A DNA stretch of 37,472 bases from Bordetella parapertussis (GTDB lineage Bacteria; Pseudomonadota; Gammaproteobacteria; Burkholderiales; Burkholderiaceae_C): the NCBI GenBank assembly GCA_945870575.1, contig CAMBSK010000025.1, forward strand, positions 1-37,472, read 5' to 3'. The notes under the pieces were generated by a model. The model was not told where the DNA came from. It was given only the letters and a program-made list of their open reading frames with translations, and did no database searches. Position 1 is the stretch's first letter; each line of letters begins with the position of its first letter. Below, one piece after another: positions 28,321-37,472 of this stretch. The translations under genes were made by a program, and so were the position numbers.

Positions 28321-28993
28321 AAAAAAAGACGTACAAAAATTGCAGCGCATCGTTGTCGACAGCTTGGAGGATGTCAAGGCTCAGGACATCTCCGTCTTCA
28401 ACACCGAACATCTGTCCCCGTTGTTTGAACGGGTCATCATTGCCAGCGGTACTTCCAATCGCCAGACCAAGGCGCTGGCCGCCAATGTGCGCGACGATGT
28501 GCGTGACGGCGGTTTCGGCAAACCGCGTATCGAAGGCGAAGAAAACGGCGAGTGGATCATCGTCGACTGCGGTTCAGTGGTGGTGCACATCATGCAGCCT
28601 GCCATCCGTCTTTATTACCACTTGGAAGAAATCTGGGGCGACAAACCGGTGCGTATCAAGCTCGGCGCTCCGCTTCCCAAGTCTGTGCCCAAAGCTGTCG
28701 AAGTGATTGAGCCGGTGGTTAAAAAATCTGCCCGTAAATCAGCCGGCAAATCATCAACCGACAAAAGCAAAGCCAGGTCCCCTCGCGCCACAGGCTCTGC
28801 AAAACCAACCGCACCGGCCCGTCAACCTGCGGTAAGTGCAAAACCTACAACAGCTAAAAAACTGGCGGCCAAAGCACCCGTCAAAAAAGTCATTCAGGCC
28901 AAACCTGTGGCTGCGAAAAAACCGGCATCCAAAAAACCCGCAGCGAAAAAATCAGCACCCGCTAAAACTGCTGCCCGCAAGCCGCGTGCATGA
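28304..28993 (+). CDS. rsfS: Ribosome silencing factor RsfS with a long Lys/Ala/Pro-rich tail
   Basis: A 229-residue protein. Residues 1 to about 120 are the RsfS/Iojap domain, which binds uL14 on the large subunit and blocks subunit joining in starvation; recognisable phrases are [28 protein letters not shown] and [15 protein letters not shown], then a helix and EEIWGD. From about 138 to 229 it has a low-complexity histone H1-like tail of KKPAAKK, KPVAAKK and similar units. E. coli RsfS is about 105 residues, so the tail almost doubles the size. It could bind RNA or DNA. It overlaps nadD by 17 bases and rlmH by ATGA. Confidence 0.93.
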   Translation: MTEVSEKKDVQKLQRIVVDSLEDVKAQDISVFNTEHLSPLFERVIIASGTSNRQTKALAANVRDDVRDGGFGKPRIEGEENGEWIIVDCGSVVVHIMQPAIRLYYHLEEIWGDKPVRIKLGAPLPKSVPKAVEVIEPVVKKSARKSAGKSSTDKSKARSPRATGSAKPTAPARQPAVSAKPTTAKKLAAKAPVKKVIQAKPVAAKKPASKKPAAKKSAPAKTAARKPRA

Positions 28994-29457
28994 AACTCTG
29001 GGTGGTAGCCGTTGGCCAAAGGGTGCCGCCCTGGGCCCAAACGGCCTGGGACGACTATGCCAAACGTTTCCCGCCTGACATCAAGCTCACGCTAAAAACC
29101 GTCAGGACCGAGCCGCGCGCTTCCAAAACCCTGGCCCAGATTTGGGCTGCTGAACGCAGTCGTATAGACGCAGCCATTCCCAAAGACTGCCAGCGCGTCT
29201 GGCTGGACGAAAAAGGCCCGCAAATCACCACAGCAGCACTGGCCGGTAAATGGCGTGGCTGGCAGGACAATGCACAAGACGTGGCTTTCATCATCGGCGG
29301 GCCTGATGGTTTTGATCCGGTGCTGCGACAAGGCGGTTATGAACTGCTGGCCCTTTCCAATCTGACGCTGCCGCACGCCATGGTCAGGGTGTTGCTGGTG
29401 GAGCAGCTTTACCGCGCCTGGTCTATGCTGACCAATCACCCTTACCATCGCGAGTAA
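28990..29457 (+). CDS. rlmH: 23S rRNA pseudouridine-1915 N3-methyltransferase
   Basis: A 155-residue SPOUT methyltransferase that methylates pseudouridine 1915 in 23S rRNA helix 69, using SAM. The knot region contains [13 protein letters not shown] and [22 protein letters not shown], read in parts, and the C-terminus ends NHPYHRE, typical of the family. It follows rsfS with an ATGA overlap and shares one base with maf (TAATG). The rsfS-rlmH pairing is common in bacteria and both products act on the large ribosomal subunit. Confidence 0.97.
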   Translation: MKLWVVAVGQRVPPWAQTAWDDYAKRFPPDIKLTLKTVRTEPRASKTLAQIWAAERSRIDAAIPKDCQRVWLDEKGPQITTAALAGKWRGWQDNAQDVAFIIGGPDGFDPVLRQGGYELLALSNLTLPHAMVRVLLVEQLYRAWSMLTNHPYHRE

Positions 29458-30080
29458 TGAACCTGCCGCTGATCTACTTGGCTTCCCAAAGCCCGCGCCG
29501 TCAACAACTGCTGACGCAAATCGGTGTGTCTTTTGAATTGCTGCTGCCGCGCGACTCACATGCTGCAGAAGAACTGGAAACCGCATTGCCGGGTGAACTC
29601 CCGCATGCCTACGTTAAACGCGTGACCTTGCTCAAACTCCAGGCCGCTAAAGCGCAAATGCAGCAGGATCAGTTGACCCCAAGACCTGTGCTTTGTGCTG
29701 ACACCACCGTGGCTTTGAACGACAACATTCTGGGCAAGCCGCTTGACGAAGAAGACGCCATTCGCATGCTGAGCGCTTTGTCAGGTCAAACCCATCATGT
29801 TTACACGGCCGTGGCCGTGAGTGCAGGCAAGCGCCGCTGGTGCAGTGTGCAGCGCTCCAGGGTCACGTTTGACACACTCAGCCTCAAATACATTGCAGCC
29901 TATGTACAAACCGGTGAGCCCATGGGCAAAGCCGGTGCTTATGCCATTCAAGGACGTGCCGCTGTGTTCATCAAACGCATACAAGGCAGCCATTCCGGCA
30001 TCATGGGTTTGCCGGTGTTCGAAACCAGCCGCTTGCTACATCGCATCGCCAAGGACCAGACATGCAACACGACATCCTGA
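29457..30080 (+). CDS. Maf/YhdE-family nucleotide pyrophosphatase
   Basis: A 207-residue Maf protein, hydrolysing non-canonical or pyrimidine nucleoside triphosphates. Active-site phrases are LASQSPRRQQLL, VLCADTTVAL and GKPLDEEDA. The late YAIQGRAAVFIKRIQGSHSGIMGLP resembles YhdE (dTTP/UTP) more than YceF, read in parts. It starts one base inside the rlmH stop, and its last 19 bases overlap the rng start. It belongs to the long clpS-to-rng run. Confidence 0.93.
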   Translation: MNLPLIYLASQSPRRQQLLTQIGVSFELLLPRDSHAAEELETALPGELPHAYVKRVTLLKLQAAKAQMQQDQLTPRPVLCADTTVALNDNILGKPLDEEDAIRMLSALSGQTHHVYTAVAVSAGKRRWCSVQRSRVTFDTLSLKYIAAYVQTGEPMGKAGAYAIQGRAAVFIKRIQGSHSGIMGLPVFETSRLLHRIAKDQTCNTTS

Positions 30081-31540
30081 TCAACTGGTCGCCCCAGGAA
30101 ACCCGCGTGGCATTGGTGCAAAACGCCGCTTTGCAAGAAATCCATATCGAGCGTTCACTGGAGCGCGGCCTGGTGGGCAATATTTACTCTGGCCGGGTTG
30201 TTCGCGTGTTGCCCGGCATGCAATCGGCGTTCATAGACATAGGCATGGAGCGTTCTGCTTTTTTACATGTTGCCGATGTGTTCACAGGTGCGAATGCAAA
30301 ACATTCAGATGCAGATGCTCAGCATGTCCCTGTCGTACCCATAGAAAAACAGGTGTTCGAAGGCCAATCGCTGATGGTGCAGGTGATCAAAGACCCGATT
30401 GGCAGCAAGGGTGCGCGTTTGTCGACACAAATCAGCATTGCCGGTCGACTGCTGGTGTTTTTACCGCAAGACAACCACGTTGGCGTGTCGCAAAAAATTC
30501 CTTTAGAACAACGCGAAGCCTTGCGCCGCCGCCTGGTCAGTCTGGCGCACCGCGACGAGGAAAAAGGCGGTTTCATACTGCGCACCAATGGCGAAGATGC
30601 CAGCGACGCGCAATTGCAGGAAGATATCGATTACTTGCGCAAGACTTGGGCCAAGGTCAAAGTGGCTTCGCAGCAACTGGCACCTAAATCTTTGTTGCAT
30701 CAGGATTTGAATCTGCTGCAACGTGTATTGCGCGACATGGTGGATGAATTCACCCAGACCATACGCATTGATTCTCAGGAGCAGCATCACATGCTGCAAC
30801 AGTTCGGCCTGGAATTCATGCCTTCAGCGGTCGCCAAACTCGCGCATTACAAAGGTGAGCGCCCGATTTTTGATTTGTTCAATGTCGATGAGGAGATCAA
30901 ACAGGCGCTGGGGCGCAAAGTCATGCTGAAGTCGGGCGGCTATCTGATCATTGACCAGACCGAAGCGATGACCACGGTGGACGTGAATACCGGCGGCTTT
31001 GTGGGCGCGCGCAATTTTGAAGACACGATTTACAAAACCAATCTGGAAGCGGCCGGTGCGATTGCACGTCAATTGCGCTTGCGCAATCTGGGCGGGGTGA
31101 TCGTCACCGATTTCATTGACATGCAAACTTTGGATCACCGCGAGTCTGTGCTGGCCGAGTTCAGCAAGCATCTCAAGCGTGACAAGGTGAAAACCACTGT
31201 CAGTCCGTTTTCAGCACTCGGTCTGGTTGAGATGACACGCAAGCGCACGCGCGAGTCCCTGGCGCAACTGTTATGCGAACCGTGTGCGCAATGCCAGGGA
31301 CGCGGCATTGTCAACACCGCCAGAACCACGGCTTACAACATATTGCGTGAAATTTTGCGCGAGGCCAGGCAATTCAGTCCGCGTGAATTCCGTGTGCTTG
31401 CCGCGCCTGGAGTGATTGATTTATTACAGGAAGAGGAAAGCTTGCACCTGGCCGGCTTGAGTGAATTCATAGGCAAGCCTATATCGCTGCAAGCTGAGTT
31501 CGGTATTGGCGACGAGCAATTCAATATCGTGTTGTTGTAG
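30062..31540 (+). CDS. rng: Ribonuclease G
   Basis: A 492-residue RNase E/G family endonuclease, the short form without the degradosome scaffold, used for 16S rRNA 5' maturation and mRNA decay. The S1 domain (about 35-120) starts NIYSGRVVRVLPGMQSAF. The DNase I-like catalytic domain has Asp307 (TTVDVNTGGF) and Asp350 (VIVTDFIDM), 43 residues apart as in RNase E Asp303/Asp346. The zinc link is CEPCAQC with two nearby cysteines. It begins inside maf and ends 8 bases before the convergent msbA-like gene. Confidence 0.96.
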   Translation: MQHDILINWSPQETRVALVQNAALQEIHIERSLERGLVGNIYSGRVVRVLPGMQSAFIDIGMERSAFLHVADVFTGANAKHSDADAQHVPVVPIEKQVFEGQSLMVQVIKDPIGSKGARLSTQISIAGRLLVFLPQDNHVGVSQKIPLEQREALRRRLVSLAHRDEEKGGFILRTNGEDASDAQLQEDIDYLRKTWAKVKVASQQLAPKSLLHQDLNLLQRVLRDMVDEFTQTIRIDSQEQHHMLQQFGLEFMPSAVAKLAHYKGERPIFDLFNVDEEIKQALGRKVMLKSGGYLIIDQTEAMTTVDVNTGGFVGARNFEDTIYKTNLEAAGAIARQLRLRNLGGVIVTDFIDMQTLDHRESVLAEFSKHLKRDKVKTTVSPFSALGLVEMTRKRTRESLAQLLCEPCAQCQGRGIVNTARTTAYNILREILREARQFSPREFRVLAAPGVIDLLQEEESLHLAGLSEFIGKPISLQAEFGIGDEQFNIVLL

Positions 31541-31548
31541 TTGTGCAG

Positions 31549-33303
<1,755 letters not shown>

Positions 33304-33392
33304 TGGCTACTCAAACATTGTCAACTTCAATTATCACCTTTGCCGCCGGTCTACTTGTTAGAATATCAATACCCCACTTAATTTGAAAAAAT

Positions 33393-34670
33393 ATGTCACG
33401 GTCTGCTAATTTTTTATTCACGCTCGTGTTTTTTATTTTTGCAGGCAGCAACCTGGCGCATGCCGAATTCAAAGTGGAAATTTCGGGCGTAGGTATCACT
33501 CAAATACCTATCGCTGTTTCTGATTTCCGCGGTCAAGAAACTTCGCCGCAAAAAATTTCCGCCATCATCACTGCAGATCTAAAGCGAAGCGGCCAATTCA
33601 AGAGTTCACCAACCGGCGTTTTACTGGATGAAAACAGCCACCCTGACTTCAACACCATCAAGCAAAACAATATCGATGCAGTATTGACAGGCAGTATCAC
33701 CAAGTTGGCCGACGGCCGCTTTGATATCCGCTACAGATTATGGGATGCAGTCAAGAGCCAGGATCTCGGGGGGCAGAGTTTTATTGCCATGCCCGGTGAC
33801 TTGCGTTTGGTGTCTCACCGGATTGCTGACCAGATCTATGAAAAATTGACGGGTGACAAAGGCATTTTTTCTACCCGTATCACCTACGTCACCAAACAAA
33901 ACAACCGGCATATGCTGTGGGTGGCTGACGCCGATGGTGAAAACGCCCAGGCCGCGCTCACCAGTCCAGAGCCCATCATCTCTCCGTGCTGGGCACCCAA
34001 TGGGAATGAGTTAGCCTATGTTTCGTTTGAATCACGTAAGCCCGTGGTGTACGTACACGATGTCGGTTCAGGTAAACGCCGGGTTCTGGCCAATTTCAAA
34101 GGTTCCAACAGTGCGCCCGCATGGGCACCTGATGGCAAGAGTTTGGCTATTGCATTGAGCCGTGACGGCGGCACTCAGATTTTTATTCTGGACGCCAAGG
34201 GCGGTGAGCCCAGGCACATTACCCAATCCCCGAGTATTGACACAGAGCCTGTGTTTTCACCTGACGGTTCAACTATTTACTTTGTCAGCGACAGAGGCGG
34301 GTCACCCCAAATCTATCGTGTACCGGTCAGCGGGGGAGCTGCACAACGGGTAACTTTTTCCGGGACTTATAACGTTTCACCTGCGCTCAGTCCCGACGGA
34401 CGCTGGCTCAGCTTTGTGTCTCGTGAGGCCAATGGTTATCGGGTTCAGTTGATGGATTTATCGACTGACAAGCTCACTTCATTGACAGAATCCTCGCAGG
34501 ACGAAAAACCCAGTTTTGCACCCAACAGCAAGCTCATCATGTATGCCACCAAAGCTTCATCACGAGAAGTTTTAATGACGATTACACTTGATGGCAAAAT
34601 AGGAACAAGATTAGCGGGACAGTCCGCCAATATTCGTGAACCCCATTGGGGACCCTTTTTAAAACCGTGA
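33393..34670 (+). CDS. tolB: Tol-Pal system periplasmic protein TolB
   Basis: A 425-residue periplasmic protein with a signal peptide (cleavage near AHA before EF, residue 24). The N-terminal alpha/beta domain has IAVSDFRGQE. The C-terminal part is a six-bladed beta-propeller of repeated SPDG units: APDGKSLAIALS, FSPDGSTIYFVS and LSPDGRWLSFVS. TolB binds Pal and connects the inner-membrane Tol complex to peptidoglycan and the outer membrane. The genes tolQ, tolR and tolA are absent upstream; the neighbour is a divergent msbA-like gene. The pal start follows 17 bases after the stop. Confidence 0.95.
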   Translation: MSRSANFLFTLVFFIFAGSNLAHAEFKVEISGVGITQIPIAVSDFRGQETSPQKISAIITADLKRSGQFKSSPTGVLLDENSHPDFNTIKQNNIDAVLTGSITKLADGRFDIRYRLWDAVKSQDLGGQSFIAMPGDLRLVSHRIADQIYEKLTGDKGIFSTRITYVTKQNNRHMLWVADADGENAQAALTSPEPIISPCWAPNGNELAYVSFESRKPVVYVHDVGSGKRRVLANFKGSNSAPAWAPDGKSLAIALSRDGGTQIFILDAKGGEPRHITQSPSIDTEPVFSPDGSTIYFVSDRGGSPQIYRVPVSGGAAQRVTFSGTYNVSPALSPDGRWLSFVSREANGYRVQLMDLSTDKLTSLTESSQDEKPSFAPNSKLIMYATKASSREVLMTITLDGKIGTRLAGQSANIREPHWGPFLKP

Positions 34671-34687
34671 TTAATGGAGTATTACCT

Positions 34688-35371
34688 GTGAAAAAAATTA
34701 TTTGGTCTCTACTGATCGTCTGCCTGCTTGCAGCCTGCGCTTCGGGCGTGAAACTCAGTGATGTTCCTGTCGAAGACAAATCTGGTGCACAAGTCAATAA
34801 TTCCCAAGGCAAAGACGCTGACAAGGCTTCTAAATCCGCCAATTCATCTTCATCTTCAGCAGGAGCATCATCTTCTTCCAACGCTGCCAACAATAGCAAC
34901 GTCGGCACTGCGACAGCCTCCAACTTGCCTGAGGCAAAACAACCAACAGCACCTGCTTCCGTTAACGCACCTGCTTCCGTTAACGCACCTGCTCCCGTTA
35001 ACGCACCGGCTGCTGCTGATGCCGGTATAGCGGGTCCTGCAAATGCGGCCAAGGTCATTTATTTTGACTACGACAGTTATATCGTCAAACCTGAGTTTCA
35101 AGCTGTGATTGAAGGCCATGCGCAGTTTTTGAAATCCAGCCAGCGCGCCAGAGTGTCAATCGAAGGCCATACGGATGAACGCGGTAGCCGTGAGTACAAC
35201 CTTGCCTTGGGTCAAAAACGTGCTGACGCTGTTCGCCAAAGCCTGACCCTGCTGGGTGTAAGCGCTGCGCAAATTGAATCCGTCAGCTTCGGTGAAGAAA
35301 AACCTGCAGTTGCCGGTAGCGATGAAGCTGCTTATGCGAAAAACCGACGGGCTGAATTCTTTTACAAATGA
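34688..35371 (+). CDS. pal: Peptidoglycan-associated lipoprotein Pal
   Basis: A 227-residue outer-membrane lipoprotein. The lipobox LLAAC puts the lipidated cysteine at 17. A long Ser/Ala/Asn/Pro-rich linker spans about 20-115, then the OmpA-like domain (about 118-227) with VIYFDYDSYIVKPE, IEGHTDERGSREYNLALGQKRAD, read in parts, and the terminal NRRAEFFYK. The start is GTG at 34688, after GGAG with an 8-base gap; an in-frame codon at 34646 would lie within tolB and precede the signal peptide. The linker contains three direct 18-base repeats and is unusually long. The stop overlaps cpoB as ATGA. Confidence 0.95.
   Translation: MKKIIWSLLIVCLLAACASGVKLSDVPVEDKSGAQVNNSQGKDADKASKSANSSSSSAGASSSSNAANNSNVGTATASNLPEAKQPTAPASVNAPASVNAPAPVNAPAAADAGIAGPANAAKVIYFDYDSYIVKPEFQAVIEGHAQFLKSSQRARVSIEGHTDERGSREYNLALGQKRADAVRQSLTLLGVSAAQIESVSFGEEKPAVAGSDEAAYAKNRRAEFFYK
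34949..35002 (+). repeat. Three 18-bp tandem repeats in pal linker
   Basis: Three direct copies of an 18-base unit (GCACCTGCTTCCGTTAAC). The first two are identical and the third differs by one base (TTCC to TCCC). A partial fourth copy, GCACC, follows. Each encodes A-P-A-S/P-V-N in frame. A unit of 18 keeps the reading frame on expansion or loss, so strain-to-strain length change of the Pal linker is expected. Confidence 0.92.
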
Positions 35372-36318
35372 TTAAGCGGTTTAAATGGTTCTACATTTGC
35401 CTTCTCCTGCTGAGCGGGGGAGTGGCAACCGCTCAGGTTTTTCCTGACAACGAAGCCCGCAGAGCCATTCTTGATTTGCGGGCTGAGGTTAAAAGAATCA
35501 CTGAAGACATTAAAAAAATCTCCGATGACACAAAAAGATTTTCTGAAGAGAACAAAAAGAACATTGACAAACTTCAATCGGAGAAACAAGTTTCTGATCT
35601 CAAACTGGAGAAGGCGAATGATGTCATTGCCAGATTGCAGCAGTCTGTGCGCGACTCGCAGCTCGAGGCCTCTAGGCTCCAACAGGAAATCGACAAGCTC
35701 AACCGCGTACAAAATCAGGCGGTGCTTCAATTGAAATCCGATAGCGAAGCCTTGAAGCAGCAAATTGCCGAGTTGCGTGGCGAGCGTGAACAGTTAAGCC
35801 GCGACATCAGCGTGGTTCAGCGCAATCAAAAAGATTTGACAACCGGGATTGAGGACAGGATATCCAAAATCGATCAGCGCTTCAGCAAAATTGAACCGCT
35901 GATGGTGAAAATTGATGGTTTGGAATTTCAATCTGAACAGGCTGAGAAAAAAGATTACGAACTTGCCTTATCCACATTCAAGCGGGGTGAGTACACCGGC
36001 GCAGTCAATGCGTTCACTGTATTTCTGCGTAAATATCCCAATAGCGGCTTCAGACAAAGCGCTTTGTTTTGGGTGGCCAGTGCCAAATTCGTCAAGGGTG
36101 ACTATGTTGACACGACCAATCAGCTCAGAGCCTTTTTGAACATGAACGAAACCCATAACCGCTATCCTGAAGCCATGTTGACATTGGCTAATGCTCAAAT
36201 AGAACTCAATCTCAGTCTGGATGCGAAAAAGACCTTGGAAGATCTGATTCGCGACTACCCGAGTTCTGAAGCTGCCAAAGCCGCGACTGAGCGCCTCGCC
36301 AAACTCAAATTACCTTGA
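35368..36318 (+). CDS. cpoB: Cell division coordinator CpoB (YbgF), long coiled-coil form
   Basis: A 316-residue periplasmic protein with a signal peptide (cleavage at TA before QV, about residue 22). Residues about 28-190 are rich in heptad-like Lys/Glu/Leu segments and probably form a long coiled coil. Residues about 195-310 contain TPR units: YELALSTFKRGEYTGAVNAF, LFWVASAKFVKGDY and EAMLTLANAQIELN. CpoB links Tol-Pal and peptidoglycan synthesis at division. E. coli CpoB is about 263 residues, so the coiled coil here is about 100 residues longer in the mature N-terminal part. It overlaps pal as ATGA and tcdA as TTGA. Confidence 0.92.
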   Translation: MIKRFKWFYICLLLLSGGVATAQVFPDNEARRAILDLRAEVKRITEDIKKISDDTKRFSEENKKNIDKLQSEKQVSDLKLEKANDVIARLQQSVRDSQLEASRLQQEIDKLNRVQNQAVLQLKSDSEALKQQIAELRGEREQLSRDISVVQRNQKDLTTGIEDRISKIDQRFSKIEPLMVKIDGLEFQSEQAEKKDYELALSTFKRGEYTGAVNAFTVFLRKYPNSGFRQSALFWVASAKFVKGDYVDTTNQLRAFLNMNETHNRYPEAMLTLANAQIELNLSLDAKKTLEDLIRDYPSSEAAKAATERLAKLKLP

Positions 36319-37082
36319 TTCCGTATTCCTCTGAAGCTGACGTGACTGAACGTCGTTTCAGCGGCATGAGCCGTTTATACGGTGCTGCCTCAGCCCGTCG
36401 CATGCAGCAAGCGCATATTGCAGTGATTGGCATCGGCGGCGTTGGTTCTTGGACCGCAGAGGCGCTGGCACGCAGCGGTGTCAATCGCTTGACTTTGATA
36501 GACATGGATCATATTTCCGAGTCGAATATCAACCGGCAGCTGCATGCGCTGGTCTCCACCTTGGGACAGGCCAAGGTATCGGCGATGAAGGACCGCATTC
36601 ATCTGATCAATCCTGATTGCGAAGTGCATGCGGTGGATGAATTCCTCACCCCGGAAAATATCAGCATCTTGTTGCACGATGGTCTGGACATGGCGATAGA
36701 TGCGACAGACCAGGTCAGCGCCAAAGTAGCCATGGCAGTGCGCGCCATGCAAACTGGAAAACCGCTGGTTATGGCCGGTGCTGCGGGCGGAAAAAAATTG
36801 GCTCATCTGGTAGACATGGCTGATCTGTCAGATGTGACCCACGATCCTTTGCTGTCGCAAGTCCGGCAACACCTGCGCAAAATGAATTTCTCAATCAAGC
36901 CCGGAACTGCAAGCGGTGTTCACGCGGTGTTCAGCAAAGAGTCGGTGAAGCGACCTGCTTTAGAAAATAGTCAGAACTCAGACAACACGCTCAACTGTCA
37001 CGGCTACGGATCATTGGTGAGTGTGACTGCAACTTTTGGACAATGCGCAGCAGGCTGGGCATTGAACCACTTTTCTCAATAA
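36315..37082 (+). CDS. tcdA: tRNA threonylcarbamoyladenosine dehydratase
   Basis: A 255-residue E1-like enzyme that cyclises t6A37 to ct6A37 in tRNAs reading ANN codons, using ATP. The nucleotide-binding GIGGVGSW sits near the start, followed by LIDMDHISESNINRQLHAL. The late GAAGGKKLAH and the C-terminal VSVTATFGQCAAGWAL fit the family. The start is TTG at 36315, overlapping the cpoB stop as TTGA; GTG at 36342 (MTERRFSGMSRLYG) is an alternative. It is slightly shorter than E. coli TcdA (268). A tRNA-Lys gene, a class of substrate, begins 84 bases downstream. Confidence 0.9.
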   Translation: MIPYSSEADVTERRFSGMSRLYGAASARRMQQAHIAVIGIGGVGSWTAEALARSGVNRLTLIDMDHISESNINRQLHALVSTLGQAKVSAMKDRIHLINPDCEVHAVDEFLTPENISILLHDGLDMAIDATDQVSAKVAMAVRAMQTGKPLVMAGAAGGKKLAHLVDMADLSDVTHDPLLSQVRQHLRKMNFSIKPGTASGVHAVFSKESVKRPALENSQNSDNTLNCHGYGSLVSVTATFGQCAAGWALNHFSQ

Positions 37083-37098
37083 GTGAGTCAGGCAAATT

Positions 37099-37127
37099 TT
37101 AAGAAACAGCAAAAAACCAGTTATAAT
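37099..37127 (+). promoter_or_regulatory. Promoter of the tRNA-Lys gene
   Basis: TTAAGA (-35, at 37099-37104, 4/6 match), a 17-base spacer, then a perfect TATAAT (-10, at 37122-37127). It lies 40 bases before the mature 5' end of the tRNA, leaving a short leader for RNase P to remove. Confidence 0.75.
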
Positions 37128-37166
37128 TTGTGGCTTCGCTAAGTAGCAAAACTGCAAAGCGCTGAT

Positions 37167-37242
37167 GGGACGTTAGCTCAGTTGGTAGAGCAGCGGACTT
37201 TTAATCCGTTGGTCACAAGTTCGAATCTTGTACGTCCTACCA
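37167..37242 (+). tRNA. tRNA-Lys (anticodon UUU)
   Basis: A 76-base tRNA. The acceptor stem GGGACGT pairs with ACGTCCT, with a G-U at the first pair. It has the D-arm (TTAGCTCAGTTGGTAGAGC), the anticodon loop CTTTTAA with UUU at 37200-37202, the T-arm with TTCGAAT, and an encoded CCA at 37240-37242. It carries A37 for t6A/ct6A at 37203. A strong promoter precedes it and a hairpin terminator follows 8 bases after CCA. Confidence 0.98.
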
Positions 37243-37250
37243 CCCCATTC

Positions 37251-37283
37251 AAAAAAACCAGTCTTATCAGACTGGTTTTTTTT
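37251..37283. terminator. Bidirectional rho-independent terminator
   Basis: Seven A, CCAGTCT, loop TATC, AGACTGG, eight T: a perfect 14-bp stem including the A/T arms. It follows the tRNA on the plus strand. On the minus strand it overlaps the stop codon of the ABC-F gene and also has a T-run, so it can end both transcripts. Confidence 0.93.
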
Positions 37284-37472
37284 AATTTGCTGCAGTCGTG
37301 CTTTCTAGATGACCGGTCAATTTCAACCACCTTGCTTCAAGCGCAGGTAATTCCTGATCTATTTGTTTTAAAACTTTGCCTTTTTCCGCCAGCTCTGCGG
37401 CAGGTAGCTTATTCGCCATCAATGCATGCAAATCGTTACGCTGTGCTTCCAGCGTTTGTATTTTGGCTTCTA
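37282..37472 (-). CDS. ABC-F type ATPase, C-terminal fragment (runs off the window)
   Basis: The last 63 codons of a minus-strand gene, with TAA at 37282-37284 in the terminator. The translation is a charged helical segment (EAKIQTLEAQR, AAELAEKGKVLKQ, PALEARWLKLTGHLE) followed by a short tail. A coiled-coil C-terminus ending in LEARWLKL is usual for Uup-like ABC-F proteins, which act on ribosomes or DNA. The ATPase domains are outside the window, so the assignment rests on this tail only. Confidence 0.6.
   Translation of the reverse strand, partial: EAKIQTLEAQRNDLHALMANKLPAAELAEKGKVLKQIDQELPALEARWLKLTGHLESTTAAN

Noticed and set aside
28730..28990. Separate histone-like gene in the Lys/Ala-rich stretch
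   Set aside because: It is in frame with and continuous with rsfS, with no internal start signal.

Overview
This is a stretch of chromosome that looks betaproteobacterial, most likely Burkholderiales and close to Comamonadaceae (inferred from gene content and order, not from a database search). The basis is three conserved blocks: exbB-exbD-lpxK-ycaR-kdsB-adk, clpS-clpA-yebC-purD-hemF-nadD-rsfS-rlmH-maf-rng, and tolB-pal-cpoB followed by tcdA. The protein forms also fit, for example an isocitrate dehydrogenase and an ExbB that both start on TTG. Most of the window is ordinary housekeeping DNA with very tight gene packing. No insertion sequence, phage, CRISPR array or rRNA was seen.

Layout. 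Positions 1-187 hold no gene I can support. Positions 188-5545 are the least familiar part. They contain a secreted HEAT/TPR protein, a class V aminotransferase whose last codons look frameshifted, two paralogous exported proteins sharing a six-cysteine pattern, a protein built of four degenerate ~40-residue repeats, and a divergent small outer-membrane beta-barrel protein. Positions 5559-11771 form a minus-strand acyl-CoA catabolism cluster: PaaH-like dehydrogenase, PaaG-like hydratase/isomerase, Crp/Fnr regulator, aminoglycoside-phosphotransferase-like kinase, ACAD10/11-like dehydrogenase and a YfcG-type GST. Positions 11863-14572 hold a GST, a small protein paired with lexA, two tandem LexA boxes and a divergent asparaginase.

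Positions 14561-18316 (minus) are the nucleotide and lipid A block: adk, kdsB, ycaR, lpxK, exbD and exbB. Divergent xseA (18391-19680), a DUF192 protein, icd and a cold-shock protein follow. A long plus-strand run from 22009 to 31540 covers the ClpAP protease and its adaptor, purine, haem and NAD synthesis, ribosome silencing, rRNA methylation and RNase G; many of its genes overlap at start/stop codons. Convergent to it is an MsbA-like exporter (31549-33303). Divergent from that, tolB-pal-cpoB-tcdA runs to 37082, followed by a tRNA-Lys(UUU) gene with a visible promoter, a strong hairpin terminator, and the 3' end of a minus-strand ABC-F type ATPase.

How the genes work together. KdsB, LpxK, the ExbBD pair, MsbA and Tol-Pal/CpoB all serve the outer membrane. 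The 5.5-11.8 kb cluster suggests CoA-thioester beta-oxidation under a Crp/Fnr regulator. The tRNA-modifying enzyme TcdA lies directly beside a tRNA of the class it modifies. The best candidates for undescribed biology are the six-cysteine exported pair with the neighbouring repeat protein, and the inverted repeats between the repeat protein and the beta-barrel gene.
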